From NCBI GenBank assembly GCA_023301765.1, contig JALZUC010000029.1:1-50162 (forward strand): 50,162 bases of DNA, given 5' to 3'. Shown here one piece after another: positions 1 to 9,788 of the stretch; positions within the stretch are counted from its first letter, which is position 1, and every line of letters starts with the position of its first letter. Source of the DNA: Akkermansiaceae bacterium (lineage in GTDB: Bacteria; Verrucomicrobiota; Verrucomicrobiia; Verrucomicrobiales; Akkermansiaceae). Made by a program: the position numbers and the translations under genes. The notes under the pieces were generated by a model, which did not search any database, had not been told where the DNA came from, and worked only from the letters and a program-made list of their open reading frames with translations.

Positions 1-306
1 GAGAGTGGTGGACTTAAAGAAGTCACTCTACGCTCAGACGCTATTAAGGGGAAGAAATACGATGAATCACTCAAAACCTCATGGGCTGAAGCCACCAAAC
101 TATTTACCCAAGTCTATGGTAAGCCCGCACAAGGTGGCACATACCCTAAGCGCTCTGACTTTAAAGGGCACGATATCCTCATGAGCCATATCTGGCATAA
201 AGGCAGTGATCAATCCATACTCATCGGCCCAGGTATAGATAAAGACAAATGCTTTCTCGCTATCCGCTTTATCAACAAACGTATAGAGCCATTACGCATC
301 AAGTAG
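1..306 (+). CDS. Hypothetical protein, C-terminal part only (5' truncated by the window edge)
   Basis: An open frame runs from base 1 to a TAG at 304-306 and gives the last 101 residues of a protein whose start lies outside the window. I do not recognise the family. The fragment is basic and soluble-looking, with a WxxAxxxFxxxYG-type stretch near the middle followed by a beta-rich end (SILIGPG, then FLAIRFINKR). There is no membrane segment. The next gene starts 67 bases downstream on the same strand. Real coding is supported by the continuous frame and a codon style like that of the hydrolase that follows. Function unknown. Confidence 0.6.
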   Translation, partial: ESGGLKEVTLRSDAIKGKKYDESLKTSWAEATKLFTQVYGKPAQGGTYPKRSDFKGHDILMSHIWHKGSDQSILIGPGIDKDKCFLAIRFINKRIEPLRIK

Positions 307-372
307 AGCTAAGCAGACGCCCATCACCTGCTACACGAATCTCTCCTAAAAAGTGGCTCATACACACCCACT

Positions 373-1347
373 ATGAAAACCCCCTTCATCCTACTAGCCC
401 TCACCACCTCCCTGCTAGCTAAGGAATCTACCTACACACCTCTCAGGACGGACACTCAGGTGACCACTAAGCTCACCTCCTTTTCATACAGTGGCCGTAA
501 AGTACCACTCAAGATCTACTTCCCAAACACGCAAAAAACCAGCCCTCTAATTCTACTCAGTCATGGGCTAGGTGGCTCACGTGAAAGTGGCACCTACCTT
601 GGCACACGATGGGCCAGTGCTGGCTACACCGTAGTAGCTATGCAACATGCAGGCAGTGATGACAGCACCTGGAGACACCTACCAGCCTCTCAGCGCCAGG
701 AAGCACTAAAACAAGCAGCCAGCCTCCAAAGTTTTATTCAAAGAGTAAAGGATGTCCCCGCCACACTAGATCAGCTAGAAAAGTGGAATAGTCAAGATGG
801 GCACCCGCTGGCACACCGCATGGATTTACAGAACATAGGTATAGCGGGTCACTCCTTTGGCGCCCTCACCACCCAGGCTCTAGTCGGGCAATCTTATGGG
901 AAATTTGGCCCCTGCTTTGTGGATCAAAGGATAGCCGCAGGCTTTGCCATGAGCCCTGGTATAGACCGCATTGGTAATCTAGAGATGGCCTTCTCACACA
1001 TCGCCGTACCCATGCTCCTGATGACAGGCACCCAAGACCAAAACTTCATCAGTAACGCCTCACCAAAAACACGGCTAGAGGTATATAATCACCTCTCTAT
1101 TTTAAAAAAGGACAGTCACACGAGGCATTACCAGCTGATCCTCAAAGATGCCCAACATGGAGCCTTTTCAGACCACTCTACACCTGGTGAAAAAAAACAA
1201 AAACCCGCTCACCATCACATCATCAAAACTATCAGCACCAGCTTCTGGGATAGCGTTCTAAAAAACAGCCCAAAAGCCTCAACATGGCTAAATGGTCAAA
1301 GCCCTGCTAAAATCCTAGCCAAAGATGATATTTGGGAAAAAAAATAA
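373..1347 (+). CDS. Secreted alpha/beta hydrolase (dienelactone hydrolase / PAF-acetylhydrolase-like)
   Basis: A 324-residue protein with an N-terminal signal peptide (about residues 1-17, short positive start then a hydrophobic core), so probably periplasmic. The alpha/beta hydrolase elements are in order: the oxyanion-hole segment HGLGGS at 64-69, the nucleophile elbow GHSFGA with Ser161, a likely acid at Asp222 (TGTQD), and the catalytic His at 262 (DAQHG). This arrangement matches the predicted dienelactone hydrolase / platelet-activating-factor acetylhydrolase group, which acts on esters. The substrate cannot be read from the sequence. The C-terminal 55 residues are lysine- and histidine-rich and look like a tail. 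It follows the partial gene on the same strand. Confidence 0.8.
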   Translation: MKTPFILLALTTSLLAKESTYTPLRTDTQVTTKLTSFSYSGRKVPLKIYFPNTQKTSPLILLSHGLGGSRESGTYLGTRWASAGYTVVAMQHAGSDDSTWRHLPASQRQEALKQAASLQSFIQRVKDVPATLDQLEKWNSQDGHPLAHRMDLQNIGIAGHSFGALTTQALVGQSYGKFGPCFVDQRIAAGFAMSPGIDRIGNLEMAFSHIAVPMLLMTGTQDQNFISNASPKTRLEVYNHLSILKKDSHTRHYQLILKDAQHGAFSDHSTPGEKKQKPAHHHIIKTISTSFWDSVLKNSPKASTWLNGQSPAKILAKDDIWEKK

Positions 1348-1412
1348 CTCACACTTTTCTGTGGTGCCCTCTAGCCAAGATTCATATGTTATGCTGAACT
1401 CCTGCCAGTAAA

Positions 1413-1802
1413 ATGATCAATCCAGAGACAGAAAAAGTAGCTCACAAGCTTGGTGTCCCACATCAGATAGAACGCCATATCTTCCTATGTGCAGACCAAA
1501 CTAAAGACAAATGCTGTAGCCGAGGTGACAGCATCATCTCCTGGAACTATCTCAAAAGCCGCCTCAGCAAACTCAACATCCAGCCAGCTGGCAAAGTCTT
1601 CCGCAGTAAAGCAAACTGCCTCCGCGTCTGCCTCCAAGGCCCTGTAGCCGTAGTTTACCCCGAAGCTATCTGGTATCACTCCTGCACACCCTATGTACTA
1701 GAGCGTATCATAGACGAGCACCTCATCGGCGGAGTTCCTGTGGAAGAGTTTAGAATCAAAGGTCCAGAAACTCCACTTGTAGAAGCTTCATCCGCGACAT
1801 AA
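1413..1802 (+). CDS. Thioredoxin-fold (2Fe-2S) ferredoxin
   Basis: A 129-residue cytoplasmic protein of the thioredoxin-like [2Fe-2S] ferredoxin family. Likely cluster ligands are Cys26 (FLCAD), Cys34 or Cys35, Cys69 and Cys73 (NCLRVC). The segment after the second pair, [13 protein letters not shown] followed by a helix ending EHLIGG, is the usual C-terminal signature of the family. Such proteins carry electrons in redox enzymes; the partner is not encoded nearby. The doubled Cys34-Cys35 leaves the exact second ligand open. It lies 65 bases after the hydrolase, and its stop is followed immediately by the terminator of the opposing operon. Confidence 0.85.
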   Translation: MINPETEKVAHKLGVPHQIERHIFLCADQTKDKCCSRGDSIISWNYLKSRLSKLNIQPAGKVFRSKANCLRVCLQGPVAVVYPEAIWYHSCTPYVLERIIDEHLIGGVPVEEFRIKGPETPLVEASSAT

Positions 1803-1833
1803 AAAAACGGTCACTCTTAGATAAGAGTGACCG
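1801..1833 (-). terminator. Rho-independent terminator of the tkt / rpiB-glyA operon
   Basis: A perfect 12-bp inverted repeat (1808-1819 with 1822-1833) is followed on the minus strand by seven T. It lies 27 bases after the rpiB-glyA stop codon. On the plus strand the 3' side is not U-rich, so it probably serves the minus-strand operon. The formal 2-nt loop means the inner pairs must open. Confidence 0.85.
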
Positions 1834-1859
1834 CTTGTTAGAAAGACTATTAAGAAGTC

Positions 1860-3518
1860 TTACTTCGGTAGTGGGAAGCTACGATTAAAGGCATACACAC
1901 GCTCGCGTAGCTCGTGTAACTTTTCATCGTTATCGTTATTCTGAAGTGCTTCATGGATAAAGTCTGCTACCTGCTCCACATCAGCCTCTTTCATACCCCG
2001 CGTAGTAACTGCTGGAGTTCCTATCCGGATACCACTTGGCTTAAATGGCCCTGCTGTATCAAAGGGAATGGAGTTCTTATTCACAGTGATACCACACTCA
2101 TCAAGCGCATGCTGTGCAATAGACCCGTCCATATCTACTGGGCGGAGATCTACTAGCATCAAGTGATTATCCGTCCCGCCGGAAACGATACGGTAACCGT
2201 GCTCGATAAGGCGTGCAGCCATAGCCTGTGCGTTCTTCACCACCTGCTCTGAGTAGCCCTTAAAGTCAGTATTTAAAATCTCACCAAAACACGCAGCCTT
2301 AGCGGCGATAACGTGCATCAGCGGCCCACCCTGAATACCAGGGAACACAGTGCCATCGATCTTTTTCGCATACTCCTCCTTACAGAGGATAAATCCGCCA
2401 CGAGGTCCCCTAAGTGACTTATGTGTGGTAGATGTTACAAAGTCCGCGTGAGGCACGGGATTAGGATGCACACCAGCTGCTACAAGACCTGCAATGTGTG
2501 CCATATCTACAAAGAGATAGGCACCTACCTGCTTAGCAATCTTACCCATACGCTCGAAATCAATCTCACGAGGATAGGCGCTAGCACCCGTAGTAATAAG
2601 TGCTGGTTTTACCTCTTCTGCTAATTTTTCAAGTGCATCATAGTCAATCCTCTCGTCCTCTTCTCTAACGCCATAGTGCGTGACCTCATAGAATTTACCA
2701 GAAAAGTTCGCCTTATGCCCATGAGTTAAGTGACCACCATGGGCAAGATCCATAGTTAAGATTTTATCTCCCGGCTTCAGCACGGAGAAATAAACAGCAG
2801 TGTTCGCCTGTGAACCTGAGTGCGGCTGTACGTTAGCGTGATCTGCACCAAAAATTTCTTTAAGTCGGTCAATCGCTAATTGCTCAGCCACATCCACATG
2901 CTCACAGCCACCATACCAGCGGCGGCCAGGGTAACCTTCAGCATACTTGTTAGTCAGTAAACTCCCCTGCGCCTCCATTACCGCACCACTAGTGAAGTTC
3001 TCAGATGCAATGAGCTCAATATTCTGATTCTGGCGTTGTTCTTCTTTCTGAATAACAGCGTAGAGCTCAGGGTCAGTGAGCGCTAGGCGGCTACCAGAGG
3101 CCTTTACCAGACGCTGCTCGTGGCGGCCTCCAGTAAAATCAGTATCAAGATATACATCCACCATTCTAAGTGTCTGATCAATATCAAGATGCCCTGCACC
3201 GAGGCACAACACATTAATATCATTATGCTCGCGCGTGGTGATCGTCTCATCCACAGTGCGTACATTAGCAGCCCGCACACCTGAGTGGCGGTTAGCCGTA
3301 AGGCACATACCCACACCAGACTTACAGACGAGGATACCTCGATCAAAGCGACCACTAGTCACTCCTAAGGAGACCTCTTCTGCGTAATCCGCATAGTCCA
3401 CTGAGTCTGTACTGTGTGTGCCAAAATCTTGGACACTATGGCCCGCGGACTGTAGATGAGTGATAATGGCGTGTTTAAGATCCACCCCTCCGTGATCAGC
3501 TCCTATAGCAATATTCAT
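1860..3518 (-). CDS. rpiB-glyA: Bifunctional ribose-5-phosphate isomerase B / serine hydroxymethyltransferase fusion
   Basis: A 552-residue fusion. Residues 1 to about 145 are RpiB, which interconverts ribose 5-phosphate and ribulose 5-phosphate: GADHGG at 6-11, the catalytic Cys65 in LVCKSGVG, and REHNDINVL with His98. Residues about 147-552 are a full SHMT (PLP enzyme; serine plus THF to glycine plus methylene-THF), with the PLP lysine Lys367 in [15 protein letters not shown], the motif [10 protein letters not shown] at 234-243, and DMAHIAGL before the lysine site. Both halves keep their catalytic residues and look active. It starts 44 bases after transketolase on the same strand and ends at a strong terminator, so the two are very likely co-transcribed. 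This pairs two pentose-phosphate enzymes with one-carbon metabolism. Single-domain RpiB and GlyA are the norm elsewhere. Confidence 0.95.
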   Translation of the reverse strand: MNIAIGADHGGVDLKHAIITHLQSAGHSVQDFGTHSTDSVDYADYAEEVSLGVTSGRFDRGILVCKSGVGMCLTANRHSGVRAANVRTVDETITTREHNDINVLCLGAGHLDIDQTLRMVDVYLDTDFTGGRHEQRLVKASGSRLALTDPELYAVIQKEEQRQNQNIELIASENFTSGAVMEAQGSLLTNKYAEGYPGRRWYGGCEHVDVAEQLAIDRLKEIFGADHANVQPHSGSQANTAVYFSVLKPGDKILTMDLAHGGHLTHGHKANFSGKFYEVTHYGVREEDERIDYDALEKLAEEVKPALITTGASAYPREIDFERMGKIAKQVGAYLFVDMAHIAGLVAAGVHPNPVPHADFVTSTTHKSLRGPRGGFILCKEEYAKKIDGTVFPGIQGGPLMHVIAAKAACFGEILNTDFKGYSEQVVKNAQAMAARLIEHGYRIVSGGTDNHLMLVDLRPVDMDGSIAQHALDECGITVNKNSIPFDTAGPFKPSGIRIGTPAVTTRGMKEADVEQVADFIHEALQNNDNDEKLHELRERVYAFNRSFPLPK

Positions 3519-3562
3519 ATTAAAATAATCAGTAGTATGTTGAAAAACATTACAAAAGTTAA

Positions 3563-5545
3563 TTAATCGAGAGCTTTAACAGCTTCCACCACGTCTGCTG
3601 ATGTCATACCTAGCTCCTTCATAACGGTATTACCGGGAGCTGAGATACCGAAGCGATCGATACCTAGCACCTTACCACTACAGCCTACATATTTCCACCA
3701 AAGACCAGTTACACCAGCCTCAATAGACACTCGGCTCTTACAAGCTCTTGGAAGAACGCTCTCTTTATACTCAGCACTCTGACGATCAAAGCGATCCAGA
3801 CAAGGCATGGATACTACACGAACACCATCACCTAGTTCTTCAGCCGCAGTCATAATATGCTCTACCTCAGAGCCACTAGCCATGAGAATAGTCTTAAGAT
3901 CACCCGTTTCCTGTTTAAGCACATAGCCACCATAGGCAGCACCCTCACGGCGAGTCTGCACAGAAGCACAGCTGTAAGTAGGCACTGCCTGACGTGTTAG
4001 GAAGAGAGCCGTAGGCCCATCTGTGCGGTGCATGGATGCAGCCCAGGCACCAGCAGTTTCCTCAGGGTCAGCTGGGCGGAAAACATCAAGCCCTGCGATC
4101 ACGCGCAGACCACTCACAGTCTCTACCGGCTGGTGCGTAGGTCCATCTTCACCCACACCTACAGAGTCATGCGTGAGTATATATGTTACAGGAAGCTTCG
4201 CAAGTGCTGCTAGGCGGATAGACGGGCGAAGGTAATCAGCAAATACGGCGAAGGTAGCAGCACTCGCACGGAATAAACCATCGTAAGCGATACCATTACT
4301 AATAGCACCCATCGCGTGCTCACGGATACCATACCAGATATTTCTACCAGCATAATTTTCCTTACTGAAATCGCCACCGTCCTTGATGTAGTTCTTTGTA
4401 GAGCCGTAAAGGTCTGCTGAACCAGTAATCAGCGAAGGCATAGCAGCCGCTACAGACTGAATAATATCCCCACCGGAGGCACGAGTCGCATTTTTATAAT
4501 CAGCAGCAAACTCAGGAATCTGCTCAAGAAGGTTGCTAGGAGTTATTTTTCCTACATTGATTGAGAGTTCAGTAGCTAGTTCAGGATTTGCCGTAGCCCA
4601 GGCTTCATAATTAGCATTCCATGCCGCTAATTCTTCACTGAGCTCCTTCTGACGGTCTGCAAAAAATGCTTTGGTTTCCTTAGAGACAAAAAATGTTTCC
4701 TCAGGAAGCCCTAGCCCCTTACGGGCGGACTCCGCAAAGTTAGCACCACCTTCTCCGTGTCCCTTAGCTGTGCCAGCAACTTCAGGAATACCTTTACCAA
4801 TAGTTGTTTTTGCGATGATAACCTTAGGTTTACCGTTATCATTACTCTTTGCCTCAGTAAGCGCATTAGCTACAGCAGCGAGATCATGACCATCTACAGT
4901 TACCGCATCCCAGCACTGAGATATGAAGTACTGCTCAGCATCTTCACTTTGGCTAACGTCTGCCATGGCATCAAGAGTCACGTCATTGCTATCATAAATA
5001 AGAATAAGATTATCTAGCTGGCTATGTCCAGCAAAGGCAATAGCCTCCTTAGCTACACCCTCTTGTAAACACCCGTCACCCAAAAGGGCGATCACGTGGT
5101 TATCAAAAATAGTATGCTCTGAGGTATTAAACTTAGCCGCTGCGTGCTTACCACTAAGAGCGTATCCCACAGCATTTCCAACACCTTGACCAAGAGGTCC
5201 TGTAGTCGCTTCTACTCCAGGTGTTTCATCAAACTCAGGGTGACCGGGAGTCATACTGTGCAGTTTACGGAAGCTTTTTACCTCCTCTAAAGAAAGCTCG
5301 TAACCCGCCATATGCAGCCAACTGTAGATAAACATGGAACCATGACCAGCGGAGAGGATAAAGCGATCTCGGTTAAGCCACTTAGGTGCTGAAGGATCAT
5401 ACCTTAGAGAGTTTCCAAAAAGAACAGCGCCAATCTCAGCACACCCAAGTGGTAGGCCTAAGTGACCGGATGAGCATGCGTGGACGGCGTCAATGGCGAG
5501 ACCTCTGGCCTCGTTGGCGGCTTGTGCTAAAATTTTCTGATTCAT
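3563..5545 (-). CDS. tkt: Transketolase
   Basis: A TPP-dependent transketolase of the non-oxidative pentose phosphate pathway. I use the ATG whose first base is 5545, giving 660 residues, the usual length. The frame stays open to 5599, but the extra 18 residues look non-homologous. Seen: [10 protein letters not shown] at 25-34 (usually SGHPGMPMG), GHPE at 101-104, the TPP/metal motif GDGCLQEG starting at 156 with a paired Asn at 187, and [10 protein letters not shown] holding the catalytic glutamate. The central pyrimidine-binding and C-terminal domains are complete. It is first in a minus-strand operon with rpiB-glyA and is transcribed divergently from hisG. Confidence 0.96.
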   Translation of the reverse strand: MNQKILAQAANEARGLAIDAVHACSSGHLGLPLGCAEIGAVLFGNSLRYDPSAPKWLNRDRFILSAGHGSMFIYSWLHMAGYELSLEEVKSFRKLHSMTPGHPEFDETPGVEATTGPLGQGVGNAVGYALSGKHAAAKFNTSEHTIFDNHVIALLGDGCLQEGVAKEAIAFAGHSQLDNLILIYDSNDVTLDAMADVSQSEDAEQYFISQCWDAVTVDGHDLAAVANALTEAKSNDNGKPKVIIAKTTIGKGIPEVAGTAKGHGEGGANFAESARKGLGLPEETFFVSKETKAFFADRQKELSEELAAWNANYEAWATANPELATELSINVGKITPSNLLEQIPEFAADYKNATRASGGDIIQSVAAAMPSLITGSADLYGSTKNYIKDGGDFSKENYAGRNIWYGIREHAMGAISNGIAYDGLFRASAATFAVFADYLRPSIRLAALAKLPVTYILTHDSVGVGEDGPTHQPVETVSGLRVIAGLDVFRPADPEETAGAWAASMHRTDGPTALFLTRQAVPTYSCASVQTRREGAAYGGYVLKQETGDLKTILMASGSEVEHIMTAAEELGDGVRVVSMPCLDRFDRQSAEYKESVLPRACKSRVSIEAGVTGLWWKYVGCSGKVLGIDRFGISAPGNTVMKELGMTSADVVEAVKALD

Positions 5546-5714
5546 TACGCGCGCAGAATCCACATTAGAGCACCCGGCGGCAAGCCTGAATCGAGTCAAA
5601 TCACACCAACAATCGCATTTTTATCACATTTTATCCAAAAATCTAAAATTTCGCGTTGATTACTATGATTTTGAAGTTAAACAGGCCGCCCGCCTTCTTC
5701 GGCTACCTAGCTCT

Positions 5715-6590
5715 ATGTCCACGTCGCTCAAAATCGCACTACCCAAAGGTTCACTTCAGGATCCTACCATCCAGCTATTAAAGCAAGCTGGATACAACGT
5801 GCATTTATCCTCCCGAGGCCTGCGCCCTGACTCAGATGATGGCGATCTAGATATTTACTTAATCCGCGCTCAAGAAATTGGCCGTTATCTAGCTCAAGGT
5901 TTTATCGACTGCGGTATCACAGGGTTAGACTGGGCATCCGCTCATGAAGACAGCCTCGTAGATCTTGCAGAGCTCCCTTACTCCCGTGCTACTGTGCGCC
6001 CTACCAAATGGGTTCTCGTAGTGCCAGAGGACTCCCCTATTCAGAGCGTCAAAGACCTTGAAGGTAAACGTATCGCTACTGAGGGTGTAGAGATTACTCA
6101 AAACTACTTAAAAAAACACGGTGTTAATGCTGAAGTAGAATACTCATGGGGTGCTACTGAGGTAAAAGTTCCTGATCTTGTAGACGCCATCGTAGACGTT
6201 ACAGAAACAGGTTCATCCATCCGCGCAAATAATCTCCGCATCGTTGACACCCTGCTGACATCATTCCCTCACTTCTACGGCTCTAAAGAAGCCTATGGAG
6301 ATGAATGGAAACGTCAGAAAATGGATAGAATGACTCTTATGCTCAAGGCCGCCCTTGAAGCACGAGGTAAAGTAGGTTTAAAAATGAACCTTCCTGAAAA
6401 GTCTTTGCAAGCGGTGCTTAATACCCTACCATCTCTGCGACGTCCTACCGTTAATCGTCTCGCAGAGGATGATTGGGTAGCCGTAGAAACCATTATTGAA
6501 GAATCTGTAGCACGCGAACTCATCCCTGATCTAAAAGCTCTAGGAGCTGAAGGACTAATAGAGTATCCACTCTCAAAAATCGTGCTGTAG
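5715..6590 (+). CDS. hisG: ATP phosphoribosyltransferase, long (HisG_L) form
   Basis: The first enzyme of histidine synthesis, which condenses ATP with PRPP. At 291 residues it is the long form, which carries a C-terminal regulatory ACT-like domain (about 215-291) and needs no HisZ. Seen: KIALPKGSL at the N terminus, GLRPDSDDGDLD, and the PRPP-binding region around DVTETGSSIRANNLRIVD. The ATG at 5715 has only a pyrimidine-rich leader. It is divergent from tkt, with a 34-residue ribosomal-type gene downstream on the same transcript. hisJ follows after a terminator, and hisF lies about 20 kb away, so the pathway genes are scattered here. Confidence 0.95.
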   Translation: MSTSLKIALPKGSLQDPTIQLLKQAGYNVHLSSRGLRPDSDDGDLDIYLIRAQEIGRYLAQGFIDCGITGLDWASAHEDSLVDLAELPYSRATVRPTKWVLVVPEDSPIQSVKDLEGKRIATEGVEITQNYLKKHGVNAEVEYSWGATEVKVPDLVDAIVDVTETGSSIRANNLRIVDTLLTSFPHFYGSKEAYGDEWKRQKMDRMTLMLKAALEARGKVGLKMNLPEKSLQAVLNTLPSLRRPTVNRLAEDDWVAVETIIEESVARELIPDLKALGAEGLIEYPLSKIVL

Positions 6591-6667
6591 ACCACTTTAA
6601 CTCAAACTTTTTTCCGCCACTCTCCAGCCGTAACAAGCTGATCAACCCTAACTAAAACTAAACTACC

Positions 6668-6772
6668 ATGGGATGCCTTAAAAAACGTCGTAAGACGAAA
6701 ATTAGCAAGCATAAGCGCAGAAAGCGCATGAAGGCTAATCGCCACAAGAAGCGTCTTCGTTACAAGTCCTAG
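6668..6772 (+). CDS. 34-residue basic protein, AURKAIP1/COX24 (bS22-like) family
   Basis: A 34-residue ORF from ATG 6668 to TAG 6770-6772, too short for most gene callers. About half of its residues are Lys or Arg. The central block ISKHKRRKRMKANRHKKR matches the signature of the AURKAIP1/COX24 family. Bacterial members are small ribosomal subunit proteins (called bS22 in actinobacteria) that bind rRNA. It sits 77 bases after hisG and 39 bases before a terminator, so it is probably the last gene of the hisG transcript. Assignment rests on motif recognition. Another short basic ribosomal protein is possible but less likely. Confidence 0.8.
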   Translation: MGCLKKRRKTKISKHKRRKRMKANRHKKRLRYKS

Positions 6773-6811
6773 TTTCAGGATTTGTAGTGTTGATAATACA
6801 CTTCTGGAAAT

Positions 6812-6842
6812 AGGGACATGGCCTCGTGCTGTGTCCCTTTTT
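6812..6842 (+). terminator. Rho-independent terminator after hisG and the 34-residue gene
   Basis: A 7-bp stem (AGGGACA with TGTCCCT, 6812-6818 and 6832-6838), a 13-nt loop, and a run of five T. It closes the hisG transcript and argues against starting the next gene at 6818, which would lie inside the hairpin. Confidence 0.65.
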
Positions 6843-6883
6843 CTACTTACTTTGATTACATAAATCTACTGAAACACGCCGCC

Positions 6884-7681
6884 ATGCCAGCTGATTATCA
6901 CACCCACACGCCCCTCTGTATGCATGCAGAAGGATCACCGGAAGCTTACATCCAGGCAGCCATTGCAGCCGGCGTTACAGAATATGGCATATCAGACCAT
7001 GCGCCAGCCATGCCTGAGCCATTTGATGACTGGCGTATGCGCGCTGATCAACTACCAGAATATTTCACATGGATAGACCGCGCCCGTGCCGAAGCTGGTG
7101 ACACCCTCCCCATACGTGCTGGTATGGAGTGTGATTGGCTCTCTGGCTGTGAAAAATGGATTGAAGAACTAGCGGGGAAATACCCCTGGGACTATCTCAT
7201 CGGCTCCGTGCACTACTTGTCAGACTGGGATTTTGATAACCCTCTATGGTTGGCTAAGTGGGCAGAGACAGATGTAGATGATGCCTGGGAGCGTTACTGG
7301 AAAACATATGCCGACATGGCAGAAAGTGGGCTATTTGACATATTAGCCCACCCTGATTTAATCAAAAAGTTTGGCTATAAACCTAGCGGAGATCTACGCC
7401 GCTACTATGAACCTGCAGTGGATGCCATAGCCGCTAGCGGCTGTGCCATAGAGATTAACACCGCAGGTCTGCATAAACCGTGTAAAGAAATTTACCCAGA
7501 AGCAGACTTTATAGATTTAGCCTTCTCTGCCGGTATCCCACTGGTAATCTCATCAGATGCGCACCACCCCTCAGAGGTGGCACGAGACTTTAATCATGCC
7601 ATCAACGAGGCTAAAAATATAGGCTACACGGAAACCTTACTATTTAAAGAAAGGCAACGCATGTATGAGCCGCTAACTTAG
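6884..7681 (+). CDS. hisJ: Histidinol-phosphatase, PHP family
   Basis: A 265-residue metal-dependent phosphatase of the PHP superfamily that removes phosphate from histidinol phosphate, the penultimate step of histidine synthesis. I start at ATG 6884. The frame continues up to 6818, but that start would lie in the upstream terminator, and residues before MPADYHTH have no family match. Metal-binding signatures: HTH at 6-8, SDHAPAM, GMECDWL, IGSVHYL, LAHPDL and SSDAHHP. Its 3' end overlaps the convergent lgt by 9 bp. The terminator upstream suggests its own promoter in 6843-6883. A generic PHP hydrolase is the alternative, but the motif set fits HisJ. Confidence 0.88.
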   Translation: MPADYHTHTPLCMHAEGSPEAYIQAAIAAGVTEYGISDHAPAMPEPFDDWRMRADQLPEYFTWIDRARAEAGDTLPIRAGMECDWLSGCEKWIEELAGKYPWDYLIGSVHYLSDWDFDNPLWLAKWAETDVDDAWERYWKTYADMAESGLFDILAHPDLIKKFGYKPSGDLRRYYEPAVDAIAASGCAIEINTAGLHKPCKEIYPEADFIDLAFSAGIPLVISSDAHHPSEVARDFNHAINEAKNIGYTETLLFKERQRMYEPLT

Positions 7682-8653
7682 TTTCTTTTTATCTCTGAGT
7701 ATCGAGTTAACAATAAAAGCAATACCCGCAATCACCATAAAGACGGAGTAAAACTGCCCTTTAGTAAGAGAAAAAATCAAGGCCTGCCCCAAATCTGGCT
7801 CACGGTAATTTTCTACGATAATTCTGAAAACGGCGTAGAAAAAGAAAAACATACCCGTAAGGACTCCAGTAGGTAGCTTGGGGAATCTAATCCTTGTGAT
7901 AAAGAGAATTAGAAACAAAACTAACCCCTCTAACACAGCCTCATAAAGCTGAGATGGGTGCCGTGCCTGAATGTAGCTCCCTAGAGTTTCTTGCAGCTCA
8001 GGATTCTCTCTCGCACGCGCTAACAGATACTCGTATGACTGGCCAGCCACAGATGGATCTACCGCGGTGCAGTCATCAAAGGCCCGCTCAATCACCTCAG
8101 GCTTACCCTTCCAATCTTCTGACAAAGAAGCTGGAAACTTGATAGCCCAGCTAAGTCCATGAGTCGCCACCCTACCATAGAGTTCACCATTAATAAAGTT
8201 CGCCACTCTTACCAAACCAATTCCAAGAGGAGCCACCACACATAAGCCATCCCCAACACCCGTCCATGATACTTTTTGTAACCTCGAAAAGACAAAAGTA
8301 AATATCATCAAACCCAGAATACCGCCATGGCTAGACATCCCACCGTCCCAGACACGAAATACCATTAAAGGATCACCCACTAGCTGAGCCCAGCCACCCT
8401 CTTTAGGAATTTGATAAAAAAGAATATAGCCTAAGCGCCCACCCACAAAAACACCAAATACGGCTGCGTAGGCAATAAAGTCTGCCACCTTGGCCTCAGG
8501 CAAAACCCACAGATTTCTACGTGCCTGCCACCTTAGTAAGTAGTACCCCAGCACAAAGCCTAAAAGGTAGCCAAGCCCATACCAACGTAGCTTGATGGGA
8601 CCAGCTACATCTAAGAGCACTGGGTCCATATTATGAATGTAAGTTGCTAACAC
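7673..8653 (-). CDS. lgt: Prolipoprotein diacylglyceryl transferase
   Basis: An inner-membrane enzyme that transfers diacylglycerol from phosphatidylglycerol to the lipobox cysteine of prelipoproteins. It has 326 residues and about seven membrane segments. Seen: DPVLLDVAGPIKLRWYGLGY at 10-29, SSHGG at 107-111, the signature LVRVANFINGELYGR at 147-161, and RHPSQLYEA at 231-239. The periplasmic segment between the last two motifs is about 25 residues longer than in E. coli Lgt. The start at 8653 is GTG and keeps a TYIHNMDP segment like that of E. coli. An ATG eight codons in, at 8629, is the alternative. It ends inside the last codons of convergent hisJ. Confidence 0.94.
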   Translation of the reverse strand: MLATYIHNMDPVLLDVAGPIKLRWYGLGYLLGFVLGYYLLRWQARRNLWVLPEAKVADFIAYAAVFGVFVGGRLGYILFYQIPKEGGWAQLVGDPLMVFRVWDGGMSSHGGILGLMIFTFVFSRLQKVSWTGVGDGLCVVAPLGIGLVRVANFINGELYGRVATHGLSWAIKFPASLSEDWKGKPEVIERAFDDCTAVDPSVAGQSYEYLLARARENPELQETLGSYIQARHPSQLYEAVLEGLVLFLILFITRIRFPKLPTGVLTGMFFFFYAVFRIIVENYREPDLGQALIFSLTKGQFYSVFMVIAGIAFIVNSILRDKKKLS

Positions 8654-8711
8654 AGCACCAACTCACACCATTTCAAACACGCATGCAAGAGCCGTCTTTC
8701 ATCACTACTAA

Positions 8712-9788
8712 TCAAAGAAAGTTAGTTAAGCCTTCTACCTCATCTTGATCAAGCCTCTGCACCATAGCTGTGGCCAGATTTACCATAGCTAGATAATCAT
8801 TAATATCGATCATTGAGTTATGAGAATGAATATAACGAGCCGGTACACCTAGCACTATAACGGGGATACCACAGCCTGATAGCTGAAATGCGCGCGCATC
8901 CGTCCCCCCACTACTCCGCACCGTCACCTGATAAGGAATACCCTTTTCCTCAGCCACACTCACCGCGAGATCCACCAAGGCAGGATTCATGATAGCTGTA
9001 GGGTCCTGCATTCTAATCTGTACACCCCGCCCCATCACCCCCTGTGACTCACTTCGATTAAATCCAGGGGTATCATCAGCAGGAGCACCTTCTAAAACAA
9101 TTACCACATCAGGCTTAGCATACACAGCTGCAGTAGTTGCACCTCTCACCCCCACTTCCTCCTGCACTGTACCACAGGAGATCAAGCGGTTGGGGTGCCC
9201 CGTGGCGCTTAACTCTTGGTAAGCCTGAATGGCACAAGCCATCCCCACACGGTTATCAAAAGCCTTGGCTAGAAAGAGATCATTATTTTCCATCATAGAA
9301 AACGGCGTAAGTGGCACGATGGGATCACCCACACGGATGCCATGCCTTGCCTCCAGATCACTCTGACTAGTCGCCCCTACATCGATGAACATCTGCCCAA
9401 TACTAAGCACGTTTTTACGCTCAGACTCTGGTAGAAAATGAGGGGGCTTTGAAGAAACCACACCTAAGATCTTACGCCCGTCACGCGCCCTCACCTCTAC
9501 ACGCTGTGCCAGTAAGGTATGCGGCCACCACCCACCTAGAGTAATAAACTGAATAAAGCCATCAGGTGTAATATTACGCACCCTAAATGCCACCTCATCC
9601 ATGTGGCCAGCCAGCATCACGCGGGGACCTTCACCACATTCACAAAAGACAGAACCATTCCCATCTGTACTAATTTCCCCAGTATCAGCTAATTTATCAG
9701 CAAAAATAGCTCTTACCTCATCCTCAAATCCCGGAGCCCCATGTGCTTCAGTCAGTTCCTTTAGTAGTTTTATCGCTTTTTCTCTCAT
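8712..9788 (-). CDS. M42 family metallopeptidase (glutamyl aminopeptidase-like)
   Basis: A 358-residue cytoplasmic dizinc aminopeptidase of the M42 family (FrvX / tetrahedral aminopeptidase group). The ligand set is complete: His62 (AGHMDE), bridging Asp178 (AFDNRVG), catalytic Glu210 with Glu211 (VQEEVG), Glu233 (VLEGAP) and His323 (YIHSHNS). The family trims short peptides as dodecamers; some members were first called endoglucanases. The gene is divergent from DAHP synthase, with about 70 bases between the starts. Exact substrate preference cannot be read from the sequence. Confidence 0.92.
   Translation of the reverse strand: MREKAIKLLKELTEAHGAPGFEDEVRAIFADKLADTGEISTDGNGSVFCECGEGPRVMLAGHMDEVAFRVRNITPDGFIQFITLGGWWPHTLLAQRVEVRARDGRKILGVVSSKPPHFLPESERKNVLSIGQMFIDVGATSQSDLEARHGIRVGDPIVPLTPFSMMENNDLFLAKAFDNRVGMACAIQAYQELSATGHPNRLISCGTVQEEVGVRGATTAAVYAKPDVVIVLEGAPADDTPGFNRSESQGVMGRGVQIRMQDPTAIMNPALVDLAVSVAEEKGIPYQVTVRSSGGTDARAFQLSGCGIPVIVLGVPARYIHSHNSMIDINDYLAMVNLATAMVQRLDQDEVEGLTNFL

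Noticed and set aside
5546-5599. 18-residue N-terminal extension of transketolase
   Set aside because: The added residues do not look like transketolase, and starting at 5545 gives the standard length.
6818-6883. N-terminal extension of HisJ
   Set aside because: It lies within a terminator hairpin and lacks family similarity; PHP proteins begin close to the HTH motif.
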